Below are positions 1 through 8,116 of a stretch of 64,000 bases of DNA, piece by piece. Under the pieces are notes generated by a model that ran no database searches, was not told the origin of the DNA, and saw nothing but the letters and a program-made list of their open reading frames with translations. Source of the DNA: Konateibacter massiliensis (GTDB lineage Bacteria; Bacillota; Clostridia; Lachnospirales; Lachnospiraceae); the NCBI RefSeq assembly GCF_900184995.1, contig NZ_LT860098.1, forward strand, positions 191,001-255,000, in the 5' to 3' direction. Numbering within the stretch: position 1 is the stretch's first letter; the number at the start of each line of letters is the position of its first letter. A program made the translations under genes and the position numbers.

Positions 1-322
1 CCTCCACTACCGTTCCGATTATCTGATTGTCAGGATTTTGAAAAACCATGCCTGCTGTTTTTCGAATATCCCACAAACGGTCCATGTCCTTAGCATCATA
101 TCCGTCAATCCATAGGTCACCCTCCGTCGGACGAAGAATTGCATTCATATGCTTTGCAAGAGTAGACTTTCCTGAACCGTTATGCCCGAGTATCGCCACA
201 AAATCTCCTGCTTTAATGTCGACATTTACTTCATCCACGGCACGATTAATAGACTCTACGTTTCCCTCTTCATCGCGCCTTATATATTCAAATACCAAAT
301 TTTTTGATTTAATAATTCCCAT
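1..322 (-). CDS. Energy-coupling factor (ECF) transporter ATP-binding protein, 5' part only
   Basis: This is the first ~107 codons of an ABC ATPase that runs off the left edge. The translation starts MGIIKSKNLVFEYIRR and holds a Walker A motif GHNGSGKST near residue 45, followed by a Q-loop segment FQNPDNQI near residue 95. The VFQNPDNQ wording and the Asp-rich linker are typical of EcfA1/CbiO ATPases, which drive uptake of vitamins or metal ions with EcfT and a substrate-specific S component. The start at 322 is backed by GAGGTAA eight bases upstream. Walker B, the signature motif and any partner genes lie outside the window, so the substrate cannot be said. Confidence 0.85.
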   Translation of the reverse strand, partial: MGIIKSKNLVFEYIRRDEEGNVESINRAVDEVNVDIKAGDFVAILGHNGSGKSTLAKHMNAILRPTEGDLWIDGYDAKDMDRLWDIRKTAGMVFQNPDNQIIGTVVE

Positions 323-391
323 TTAATTACCTCAAGTGCGCATATTTATAGTTATTTTAATAAATTCAATGCAGTATTTCTGTGCATACTG

Positions 392-442
392 TACAATTAT
401 AGTTACTGTGGAGTCAAGGGCTCCACAGTAACTATAATTGTA
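392..442. repeat. Perfect 22-bp inverted repeat with 7-base loop
   Basis: The arm at 392-413 is exactly complementary to 421-442, with loop tcaaggg. It lies between the divergent ecfA and PAP2 genes, so it is not a terminator of either. A smaller hairpin (CAGTAT/ATACTG, 372-390) sits beside it. It could act in the ecfA leader or be a mobile palindrome; the sequence does not decide. Confidence 0.85.
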
Positions 443-575
443 ATCCTTTTCCTTGTCAACTGCAATACTTTCTTGAAATCTTATCCAGCTACAGGTATAA
501 TATTGTTACAGCAAAGCCATATGCCCCAACTGTAACATAATCATAATAATAACTACTTTTCAGGAGAATATAGAT

Positions 576-1463
576 ATGGAATTTTTAAGACTATTAGCGG
601 AATACCGCACCCCTTGGCTTACTTCATTTTTCAGTGCCTTTACCGTTTTGGGCGAGGAGGTATTCGCCATCTCAATCATATGCCTTTTATATTGGTGTTA
701 CGATAAAAAACTTGCAAAAAAGATTTGTATTGCCTATTTTGCCAGCGGTCTGACCGTACAGGCATTGAAGCTGACCTTCTGTATTCCGCGCCCTTGGGTG
801 ATAGATCCCAGCTTTCAGCCGGTTGATACAAAGATTGCTTCTGCCACCGGCTATTCCTTCCCCAGCGGGCATACACAGAGCAGCTCTGCGCTGTTTGGCT
901 CGTGCGCTCTTCTTTCTAAAAAAATATGGCTGAGAATTATTCCTTTATTTCTCATGACCGGCGTTGCCTTTTCCCGTATGTACTTAGGGTACCATACGCC
1001 AAAGGACGTGCTCACTGCAATGTTTCTCTCCCTGTTTATCGTACTTCTTGTAAACAAGGTGATTGATGTGACTGTCTGTGATTATAAAAAGGTGGCTGTT
1101 TTCCTTGCCGTATTTTCTTTTGCCGTTTTAGTTTACAGCCTGATACTGAAAAATCTTCCGAATGCTGATATTACACAGTTTCACGATTGCTTCAAGGCGG
1201 CAGGTGCCGGACTTGGCTTCGCGCTTGGCTGGTATGTGGAATCGCGCTACATTAACTTCAATGAAAAAAGTGGCAGCCCGTTTCTGCAAGTGGTAAAGCT
1301 TGGGCTTGGGCTTCTTGTTGCCATCCTGCTGAAATCCGGCTTAAAAATGCTGCTCGGAACAAGTCTGACTGCCGATACCATTCGCTACTTTATCTTAGTT
1401 TGTTGGATTATGATATTGTATCCTGTCTTGATTGTCAAGCTATTTAATAAGAAGCAGGTATAG
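576..1463 (+). CDS. PAP2-family membrane phosphatase
   Basis: A 295-residue integral membrane protein with the three phosphatase signatures of the PAP2 (type 2 phosphatidic acid phosphatase) superfamily: KLTFCIPRP near residue 65, PSGHT near residue 96, and SRMYLGYHTPKD near residue 130. The histidines and arginines of these motifs form the active site at the outer membrane face. Further transmembrane segments follow to the C-terminus. Likely substrates are lipid phosphates such as undecaprenyl diphosphate or phosphatidylglycerophosphate, but the family is broad and the substrate is not readable here. Start ATG follows an AGGAGAA site. It is a single gene ending in a terminator shared with yigZ. 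Confidence 0.85.
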   Translation: MEFLRLLAEYRTPWLTSFFSAFTVLGEEVFAISIICLLYWCYDKKLAKKICIAYFASGLTVQALKLTFCIPRPWVIDPSFQPVDTKIASATGYSFPSGHTQSSSALFGSCALLSKKIWLRIIPLFLMTGVAFSRMYLGYHTPKDVLTAMFLSLFIVLLVNKVIDVTVCDYKKVAVFLAVFSFAVLVYSLILKNLPNADITQFHDCFKAAGAGLGFALGWYVESRYINFNEKSGSPFLQVVKLGLGLLVAILLKSGLKMLLGTSLTADTIRYFILVCWIMILYPVLIVKLFNKKQV

Positions 1464-1515
1464 CCATTTTTTATATAAAATAACTTTGCAAACCACTTTA
1501 CTTGTCATACATAAG

Positions 1516-1550
1516 TGGGGCATATCATGATCTGATATGCCCCATTTTTT
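1516..1550. terminator. Bidirectional terminator between PAP2 gene and yigZ
   Basis: A 12-bp perfect stem (1516-1527 with 1533-1544, loop tgatc) is followed by six T on the plus strand. The genes on both sides converge here and the yigZ stop codon overlaps the T run. Confidence 0.85.
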
Positions 1551-2202
1551 ACTCCTCAAAACAAATGACTTCCCCATTAATCTTCGCAAAATAGAGTGTT
1601 CCTGCCTCCTCGAGCTCTGCTTTTCCGTTGGTAGCTTCTATTATCTCGTTTCTCAGACCTTCTGTCTCCTTTATCGGTACAAGTGCTGTAATTTTCACTA
1701 CATCCGTGTATTCACTGGACAAGATGGTTATCTGCCTTTGTCCGAGCAGGTATTGGATTTTCCCGACTCCATTATAGTCAGTTCCGATTGCAAGCTTTAC
1801 CGCATAATATTTCTCCGCTATCACACTGTTTCTCAAGCCTTCCTGCGTGGCACCGAAATAGGCGCGCACGAGCCCTCCCGTTCCAAGAAGGGTTCCTCCA
1901 AAATACCTTGTCACGACAACGAGCGTGTTTCGCAGTCCCTCTCCAAGCAGAACGTCCAGAATCGGCTTTCCTGCTGTCTGGCTTGGTTCACCGTCATCGC
2001 TGCACCTTTGTATCTCCTGATTGGTTCCGAGGACATAGGCAAAGCAGTTATGCCTTGCGTCCCAATATTTTTTCTTTGTTGATTCAATATGGGTGATTGC
2101 TTCCTCCTCCGACTGAATTGGAAACACCGTAGCAATGAATCTGGACTTTTTCTCCTGAATTTCACCCTCCCCGCCTTCATATACGGCTTTATAATACTCC
2201 AT
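1549..2202 (-). CDS. yigZ: YigZ/IMPACT-family protein
   Basis: A 217-residue cytoplasmic protein of the YigZ (UPF0029, IMPACT) family. The N-terminal domain carries the family signature EKKSRFIATVFP near residue 17, then DARHNCFAYVLG and DDGEPSQTAGKP near residues 48-80. A C-terminal ferredoxin-like DUF1949 domain follows from about residue 135. Length matches the usual 205-220 residues. The eukaryotic relative IMPACT binds the translation-control factor GCN1; the bacterial role is unsettled, so no reaction is assigned. The start is supported by GAGGAGA upstream. Monocistronic, divergent from the penicillin-binding protein gene. Confidence 0.85.
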   Translation of the reverse strand: MEYYKAVYEGGEGEIQEKKSRFIATVFPIQSEEEAITHIESTKKKYWDARHNCFAYVLGTNQEIQRCSDDGEPSQTAGKPILDVLLGEGLRNTLVVVTRYFGGTLLGTGGLVRAYFGATQEGLRNSVIAEKYYAVKLAIGTDYNGVGKIQYLLGQRQITILSSEYTDVVKITALVPIKETEGLRNEIIEATNGKAELEEAGTLYFAKINGEVICFEE

Positions 2203-2518
2203 CTTGTATTTCTCCTCATTATGTTTACTTTATTCTTCTAAGCTTGCTTTTACAATAAGCGGTGTATGTAATTTATACTATACTCATAATTATAACTGTA
2301 TTTGCCGTAACTTACAAGGTCTCCTACATCTGTTGTCCCTGACAATTTTCTTTGCGTATTGTATAAATTTTCTAAACCTTGACCATGCTTATAAAATAAA
2401 GTCTAAAACATTACCGTTTTGAATCGTATAAATATTTTGCCTAGCGAAACGGTAACAAATTTTCCTTTATTTAGAGTAAGTTATTTGTTATAATAGGAGG
2501 GATAAAGGAGGCATATGC
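2203..2518. promoter_or_regulatory. Divergent intergenic region, yigZ / penicillin-binding protein
   Basis: No gene is seen in these 316 AT-rich bases. A TATAAT box at 2489-2494 is followed after a few bases by AAAGGAGG (2504-2511) and the ATG at 2519, giving a very short leader for the penicillin-binding protein gene. The matching -35 (about 2466-2471) is weak. No riboswitch-like structure was recognised. Confidence 0.4.
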
Positions 2519-5272
2519 ATGAATTACGGAAAAAAAGGAGCTTCTGATAAGCAGAAAGCCTTGGTTTCTAAGTCAGCACGTTTTGGAAAAAAACTGTCTG
2601 TCACGATATTCAAGACTTTTATTGCTTGTTTCCTAGCTGTCGCTGTTATTGGCAGCTGCGCAGTTTTAGGAATCGTCAAAGGCGTAATTGACAGTGCACC
2701 TGAAATATCTACTTATGATGTAACTCCTAAGAAATATTCAACCTCTGTCTATGATAAGGACGGCAATGAAATCACAAAGCTTGTTGCAACCGGCTCAAAC
2801 AGAGTTTCAAAATCAATTGACGAAATTCCAAAGAATTTACAAAATGCATTTGTTGCAATTGAAGATGAGCGTTTTTGGGAACATAATGGTATTGATATGC
2901 AAGGTATTGTCCGCGCTGGTGTTGTGGCTCTCACGAGCGGCAAGTTTTCGGAAGGCGCCAGTACGATCACACAACAGCTATTGAAGAACAATGTTTTTGA
3001 GGGATGGACGGAGGAAAAGTCTCTTGCTGATAAATTCAAGCGAAAAATACAGGAACAATATCTTGCAATTAAGCTTGAGAAATCCATGACAAAGGAAGCA
3101 ATTTTAGAAAACTATTTAAATGCAATCAATCTCGGACAAAATACGTTGGGTGTACAGGCTGCCTCCCTGCGTTATTTTAATAAAGATGTTTCTGATTTAA
3201 CCTTATCAGAATGTACGGTTATTGCCGCAATTACACAGAATCCGTACCGTTACAATCCCATCAGCTACCCGGAGAACAATGCGGAGCGCCGTCAAAAAGT
3301 TCTTGGTAATATGCTGAAGCAGGGCTATATCACCCAGGAGGAATATGACGAAGCATTGACGGATGATGTGTATGACAGAATCCAAACTGTAAATACAGAA
3401 ATCGTTTCCTCTTCTGTTTATACATACTTTATAGATGAACTGACAGAGCAGGTAATTCAGGATTTACAGGAGGTAAAGGGTTATACGCAGACTCAGGCAT
3501 ACAATGCCTTGTACAGCGGCGGATTATCCATTTATACCACACAGGATTCAGAGCTTCAGGCTATTCTGGACGAAGAATTTGCCAATTCGGATAATTATCC
3601 TACCGGCACCGAGGTTGCTCTGACCTATCGCCTAACCGTCACTGCAAAGGACGGCACGGTGACCAATTACAGTGAAGAAAGCCTGAAAGATTATTTTCAG
3701 GAAATCGACGGCATCAGCTACAGCACCGTATTTAAGAGCGAGGAAGAAGCCAATGCCCAAATAGAGCGTTATAAGGAAGCAATTCTGAACGAGGGAGATG
3801 AGATTGTCGAATCCTCCACGCTGACACCACAGCCTCAGGCCTCCGGTGTCCTGATGGATCAATCGACAGGCTACGTAAAAGCAATTATCGGCGGCCGCGG
3901 TGAGAAGGAAGCCAGCCTGACACTGAATCGCGCTACCAACACAACACGTCAGCCCGGCTCCACCTTCAAGGTGCTTTCCGCATTTGCTCCGGCACTTGAT
4001 TCGGCTGGCATGACCTTGGCGACGGTTTACGATGATGCGCCTTATAACTATGCAAGCGGCAGACCGGTAAGCAATTGGTACTCCACAGGCTATCGCGGAT
4101 TATCCACAATAAGGGACGCTATCGTAAACTCTATGAACATTGTGGCGGTAAAAACATTGACCGATGTTACCCCACAGCTTGGCTATGATTATCTGCTTAA
4201 ATTTGGCTTTACCACTCTGGTAAGCTCCAAAAAGCAGGCAGACGGCACGGTTTTGACTGACATTACGCAGTCTCTTGCACTTGGCGGTATCACAACCGGT
4301 GTCACCAATTTAGAGCTGACCGCGGCATACGCTGCAATTGCAAACCACGGAACCTATACGGAACCGATATTCTATACAAAAATTTTGGACCACGACGGAA
4401 ATGTATTGATTGACAATACACCGACAACTACAACTGTAATAAAAGAAAGTACGGCATTTTTATTGACCAATGCGATGGAGGACGTTGTTAAGATTGGTAC
4501 CGGTAAATCGGTAAACTTCTCGAATATGGCAATTGCCGGAAAAACGGGTACCACTTCAGATTACCGTGATGTTTGGTTTGCGGGCTACACACCGTATTAT
4601 ACCTTCACCGTATGGGGCGGTTATGACACCAATGATAAGATGGCAAGCAGCACGTCATTCCACAAAACATTATGGAAGAGTGTTATGTCGCGCATCCATC
4701 AGAATTTGGAACCAAAGCAATTTACCGTACCAAGCGATATTGAAACAGCGGTTGTTTGTAAAAAATCAGGTGACCTTGCGGTTGCAGGCTTATGCGATGC
4801 GGACCCACGAGGCAGTATGGTGATAACGGAATACTTTGCAAAGGGTACGGCACCGACAGAGGTATGTGATACCCATATTAAACTTGCTACCTGTACTTTA
4901 ACAGGCTTACCGGCAAGTCCTTATTGCCCTGATGTAACCTATAATTCCGATCAGGTATATATCATCCGTCCTGAAGGCTCCGAGGGCGTCACTGACGATA
5001 CTCCATATGAGCTTCCGGCTGACTACACACTGAATATGTGTCCGGTTCACAACGCTTCAAGTGTTATCACGGACCCGAATTACTACTATAATAATCTGCC
5101 GACCGTCAACCCTGACCAAACGGTAGGAGAGACAGGTACAGACACAGAAGGTACGACCGAGGGCGAGGACGGTACAAATGATACCGGTCCCGGTAATACA
5201 GGGGATGCCGGAGTCAATTCCATTCTCGATTCCAATCGTCCGCCTGAGAAGCCTACGGATTCATCACCATAA
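2519..5272 (+). CDS. Class A penicillin-binding protein (PBP1A type)
   Basis: A 917-residue bifunctional peptidoglycan synthase. After a cytoplasmic N-terminus and one membrane anchor (about residues 30-52) comes a GT51 glycosyltransferase domain with AIEDERFWEHNG near residue 115 and GASTITQQLLKN near 155. The transpeptidase domain has the active-site serine in STFK (Ser481), SMN near 537 and KTGT at 675-678. The tail is Thr/Glu/Asp/Gly/Pro-rich and probably disordered. Length and order match class A PBPs of Firmicutes. It polymerises lipid II and crosslinks stem peptides outside the membrane. ATG 2519 is preceded by AAAGGAGG. No division or wall genes flank it. Confidence 0.95.
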   Translation: MNYGKKGASDKQKALVSKSARFGKKLSVTIFKTFIACFLAVAVIGSCAVLGIVKGVIDSAPEISTYDVTPKKYSTSVYDKDGNEITKLVATGSNRVSKSIDEIPKNLQNAFVAIEDERFWEHNGIDMQGIVRAGVVALTSGKFSEGASTITQQLLKNNVFEGWTEEKSLADKFKRKIQEQYLAIKLEKSMTKEAILENYLNAINLGQNTLGVQAASLRYFNKDVSDLTLSECTVIAAITQNPYRYNPISYPENNAERRQKVLGNMLKQGYITQEEYDEALTDDVYDRIQTVNTEIVSSSVYTYFIDELTEQVIQDLQEVKGYTQTQAYNALYSGGLSIYTTQDSELQAILDEEFANSDNYPTGTEVALTYRLTVTAKDGTVTNYSEESLKDYFQEIDGISYSTVFKSEEEANAQIERYKEAILNEGDEIVESSTLTPQPQASGVLMDQSTGYVKAIIGGRGEKEASLTLNRATNTTRQPGSTFKVLSAFAPALDSAGMTLATVYDDAPYNYASGRPVSNWYSTGYRGLSTIRDAIVNSMNIVAVKTLTDVTPQLGYDYLLKFGFTTLVSSKKQADGTVLTDITQSLALGGITTGVTNLELTAAYAAIANHGTYTEPIFYTKILDHDGNVLIDNTPTTTTVIKESTAFLLTNAMEDVVKIGTGKSVNFSNMAIAGKTGTTSDYRDVWFAGYTPYYTFTVWGGYDTNDKMASSTSFHKTLWKSVMSRIHQNLEPKQFTVPSDIETAVVCKKSGDLAVAGLCDADPRGSMVITEYFAKGTAPTEVCDTHIKLATCTLTGLPASPYCPDVTYNSDQVYIIRPEGSEGVTDDTPYELPADYTLNMCPVHNASSVITDPNYYYNNLPTVNPDQTVGETGTDTEGTTEGEDGTNDTGPGNTGDAGVNSILDSNRPPEKPTDSSP

Positions 5273-5306
5273 GAAATTGTAAAGCAATTTCCTATGATAT
5301 AACAAA
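5273..5306 (+). repeat. Short palindromic repeat ahead of terminator
   Basis: A 7-bp hairpin (gaaattg/caatttc) leads into a 21-base string at 5286-5306 that recurs with one difference at 45722-45742. In both places the string runs straight into a terminator-like hairpin, so it looks like one dispersed element. Confidence 0.5.
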
Positions 5307-5344
5307 AAGGCTGAAATCCTCTAATTTGGATTTCAGCCTTTTCT
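5305..5344. terminator. Bidirectional terminator
   Basis: A perfect 15-bp stem (5305-5319 with 5328-5342) has A-rich and T-rich flanks. It separates the convergent PBP gene and the carbamoyl amidohydrolase gene and can serve both. Confidence 0.9.
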
Positions 5345-5350
5345 TAACCC

Positions 5351-6577
5351 TTATTGCTTGTCAATCTGCAATATTGTATTTAAAAGTACGTTGGCTCCCT
5401 TTAAACAATTTTCAACCGGTGTAAATTCAATTTCACAATGACTGTGTCCGTCCACACTCGGTACAAAAATCATCGTAGTCGGTATGACATCTATCATAAA
5501 CTGTGCATCGTGTCCCGGCCCGCTGTATATTCTACGGTTTGTATAGCCGCACTGCTGTGCACTCTTTTCCACATAATCCACCAACTCCGAGGTAAATACA
5601 ACTGTTTTTCTGGACCATGCCTCCTCATATTTTACCTTACATTGCTCCACTATGCTTGGAATTTTATGAATAATGGCAAGTACCTGCTTTATCACCTCCG
5701 GATCCTGATGTCTGGCATCCAGCGTGAATTTTACTTCATCCGGAATAATCGTATGAATGTTAGGGTGCGCCGCTATTTTTCCTGTCGTATATACAAGCTT
5801 ACTGTCCAGTTCATCCAGCTCATCATGCAAATACTGGATGGTTTTTACTGCTGCATAGAGAGCATCTTTTCTGTATTTCATCGGTGTGGTTCCTGCATGC
5901 CCCGCCTGTCCGGTAAAGGTAAATTCATAATTTATCATTCCACAGACGCCTTCCACAACACCGATATCAATCTCCTCCGCCTCAAGCACCGGCCCCTGCT
6001 CAATGTGAAGCTCCACCAAAGCCTTTGCCTGTGCAGGGTTCATACGATTTGCTTCCTCCCCCTTAAAACCACTTTGTTCCAATGCTTCTCCAAAGGTATA
6101 GCCCGGAATATCCTTCGCCTCGGAGGCAAGCATGACGGCTTTGTCAAACTTACCGCATATGACTCCTGATGACATCATGGCCGGTTCAAATCTTGCTCCC
6201 TCCTCATTCGTCCATACCACCACAGTAATCGGATGTCTGTGTGGAATATTTTCCTTTACGATTGTTTCAGCCACTTCCATTGCGGTCAGAACACCGAGTA
6301 TTCCGTCATAATTTCCTCCCTGCCGCACCGAATCCATATGAGAGCCGGAGAGAATGGCCGGCAAATTCTCTGTTCCCTTTATCGTAGCATACATATTAGC
6401 CATATCGTCAGTCACGATATCTGCGCCGATTGCCTCCATGCGTCTTGTAAATTCTTTTCTCGCCGCAATTGCCTCCTCTGACAGGGAAAATCGGGTAATT
6501 CCGCCGTTTCCCGTATCACCAAACTTACTAAAGGTGTTAATCTTGTCTTCCATTCTTTCATAATTACACTGAACCAT
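5351..6577 (-). CDS. Zn-dependent N-carbamoyl amidohydrolase (beta-ureidopropionase / hydantoinase-carbamoylase family)
   Basis: A 408-residue M20-fold enzyme of the AllC/HyuC/PydC family. Metal-site motifs are GSHMDSVRQGGNYDG, TNEEGARF and HIEQGP in the first half, and DGHSHCEIEFTP near the C-terminus. The start at 6577 is chosen because GGAGG lies eight bases upstream; a longer reading into the upstream gene has no such support. It is the last gene of the pyrimidine locus, 14 bases after the dehydrogenase. Family members hydrolyse N-carbamoyl-beta-alanine, N-carbamoyl-amino acids or allantoate. Given dihydropyrimidinase two genes away, N-carbamoyl-beta-alanine to beta-alanine, CO2 and ammonia is the best inference. 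Confidence 0.85.
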   Translation of the reverse strand: MVQCNYERMEDKINTFSKFGDTGNGGITRFSLSEEAIAARKEFTRRMEAIGADIVTDDMANMYATIKGTENLPAILSGSHMDSVRQGGNYDGILGVLTAMEVAETIVKENIPHRHPITVVVWTNEEGARFEPAMMSSGVICGKFDKAVMLASEAKDIPGYTFGEALEQSGFKGEEANRMNPAQAKALVELHIEQGPVLEAEEIDIGVVEGVCGMINYEFTFTGQAGHAGTTPMKYRKDALYAAVKTIQYLHDELDELDSKLVYTTGKIAAHPNIHTIIPDEVKFTLDARHQDPEVIKQVLAIIHKIPSIVEQCKVKYEEAWSRKTVVFTSELVDYVEKSAQQCGYTNRRIYSGPGHDAQFMIDVIPTTMIFVPSVDGHSHCEIEFTPVENCLKGANVLLNTILQIDKQ

Positions 6578-6591
6578 AATCGTTACCTCCT

Positions 6592-8100
6592 TTATCTCTT
6601 TGCCACCCGCACTCCCGGTGCAACAGCACCTACCGGACATACCAAAACACATAGATGGCATCCTACACATTTTCTTGCATTCATAATCGGTTTTTTTGTC
6701 TTTTCGTCCTGCCTTAGAGCCTGATGTCCTCCGTCATAGCAGGATAAATAGCAGCGCCCGCATCCGATACATTTATTTCGGTCAAATTTCGGGTAGCAGA
6801 TGGAAGCTCTGTCAAGCTCCTCTGCCGGTATGGTATGAGCCAATGCCTTCCCGACAACCTCACTTATACTCTTATAGCCATGTGAAGCTAAATAATATTT
6901 CATTCCTTCTATCATGTCATCAATGACACGATAGCCGTATTGCATGACCGAGGTTGTAACTTGAATATTTTCACAGCCAAGTGCCATAAATTCAAGTGTA
7001 TCCTTCCACGTCTCAATGCCTCCCATTCCACTGATTGGTATGGCTGCAAGCTCCTTATTCTTCTTCATCTCATGGATAAAACGGAGAGCAATCGGCTTTA
7101 CTGCCTTTCCCGAATAGCCTCCAACACTTGTTTTTCCCATTACCTGCGGTTCGGATACAAGACTGTCTATATCCACATTCATAATGCTTTTAATCGTATT
7201 GATTGCCGCGATGCCATCTGCCCCTGCCTGTATTGCAGCAATAGCCGGGATTTCCATATGACCGATATTCGGTGTCATTTTTGCCAAAATCGGAAGGTCA
7301 CTTCCTCGCCTGACTGCTCTTGTGTAAGCAGCTACCAATTCAGGATTTTGCCCGACGTCGGAGCCAAGTCCGTCTGCCGCCATATGGGGACACGAAAAGT
7401 TACATTCAATGATGTCGGAGCCTGCTTCAGTCACCACTTTAGCAAGGTAAGTCCATTCCTCCTCGTTCTGCCCCATAATCGAGGCAACAAATATTTTGGT
7501 CGGGTAATCTCTTTTTAATTCTCTGATAAACTCCAAGTTTTCCTCAAGAGTATGGTCTGATATCTGCTCAATATTTTTAAAGCCCACGAAGGGAAGTGCT
7601 TCCTTTTTCAGTGCGGTAAATCTTGGTGATACCTCCTCCGGCACAAAGTTTCCGATTGTTTTGAACGCCACTCCTGCCCAGCCCATATCAAAAGCCTTTG
7701 CCACCATTTCATAGTTGCTTCCCACAACGGAAGAGGATAAAAAGAACGGATTTTCACAGGGAATTCCACAAAACTCTATCGATAAATCTACCTCTTCTGT
7801 TTTATTTTCCGTCTTTTCATAGGTAGAAAGCTTTTCAAACATTTCGGGTATCGGAACCGGAGTATTAATCTGACCCTTTAAACATGCTGTAAGGCAAGGT
7901 GTTCCTTCACAGCTTTGGCATGGCAGATTTTCCGGCAGTCTGTTGATTGCCCCTGCTTTATTTTCGAAACGGTAAGACCGTATCACTTTATCTATTTCAA
8001 GTTGGTGAGGGCAAGCTTTGGTGCAAGGTGCCTCATTGCACAGGAGACACCCGCCTGCTTCCTCCAATAACGAAGTTTCTTTATACAATAATTTACTCAT
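6592..8100 (-). CDS. Dihydropyrimidine dehydrogenase, PreA-type catalytic subunit with extra N-terminal Fe-S domain
   Basis: A 502-residue protein in three parts. Residues 15-75 hold two Cx2Cx4Cx3C sets (Cys18/21/26/30 and Cys61/64/69/73) like the N-terminal Fe-S domain of animal DPD and of PreT. Residues ~105-420 are a dihydroorotate-dehydrogenase-like FMN barrel with ECNFSCPHM near residue 233. Residues ~435-490 hold two Cx2Cx2Cx3C ferredoxin motifs. E. coli PreA is about 411 residues and lacks the first part; the FAD/NAD(P)H domain that normally joins these pieces is missing here and in the neighbours. Expected reaction: reduction of uracil or thymine to the dihydro form, with electrons from an unlinked donor or ferredoxin (inferred). 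It lies 16 bases after dihydropyrimidinase. Confidence 0.85.
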   Translation of the reverse strand: MSKLLYKETSLLEEAGGCLLCNEAPCTKACPHQLEIDKVIRSYRFENKAGAINRLPENLPCQSCEGTPCLTACLKGQINTPVPIPEMFEKLSTYEKTENKTEEVDLSIEFCGIPCENPFFLSSSVVGSNYEMVAKAFDMGWAGVAFKTIGNFVPEEVSPRFTALKKEALPFVGFKNIEQISDHTLEENLEFIRELKRDYPTKIFVASIMGQNEEEWTYLAKVVTEAGSDIIECNFSCPHMAADGLGSDVGQNPELVAAYTRAVRRGSDLPILAKMTPNIGHMEIPAIAAIQAGADGIAAINTIKSIMNVDIDSLVSEPQVMGKTSVGGYSGKAVKPIALRFIHEMKKNKELAAIPISGMGGIETWKDTLEFMALGCENIQVTTSVMQYGYRVIDDMIEGMKYYLASHGYKSISEVVGKALAHTIPAEELDRASICYPKFDRNKCIGCGRCYLSCYDGGHQALRQDEKTKKPIMNARKCVGCHLCVLVCPVGAVAPGVRVAKR

Positions 8101-8116
8101 TTTATCACTCCAAACC

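Noticed and set aside
1537-2082. 181-residue plus-strand frame opposite yigZ
   Set aside because: Antisense shadow of a well-supported gene; composition is unlike a protein and there is no ribosome site.
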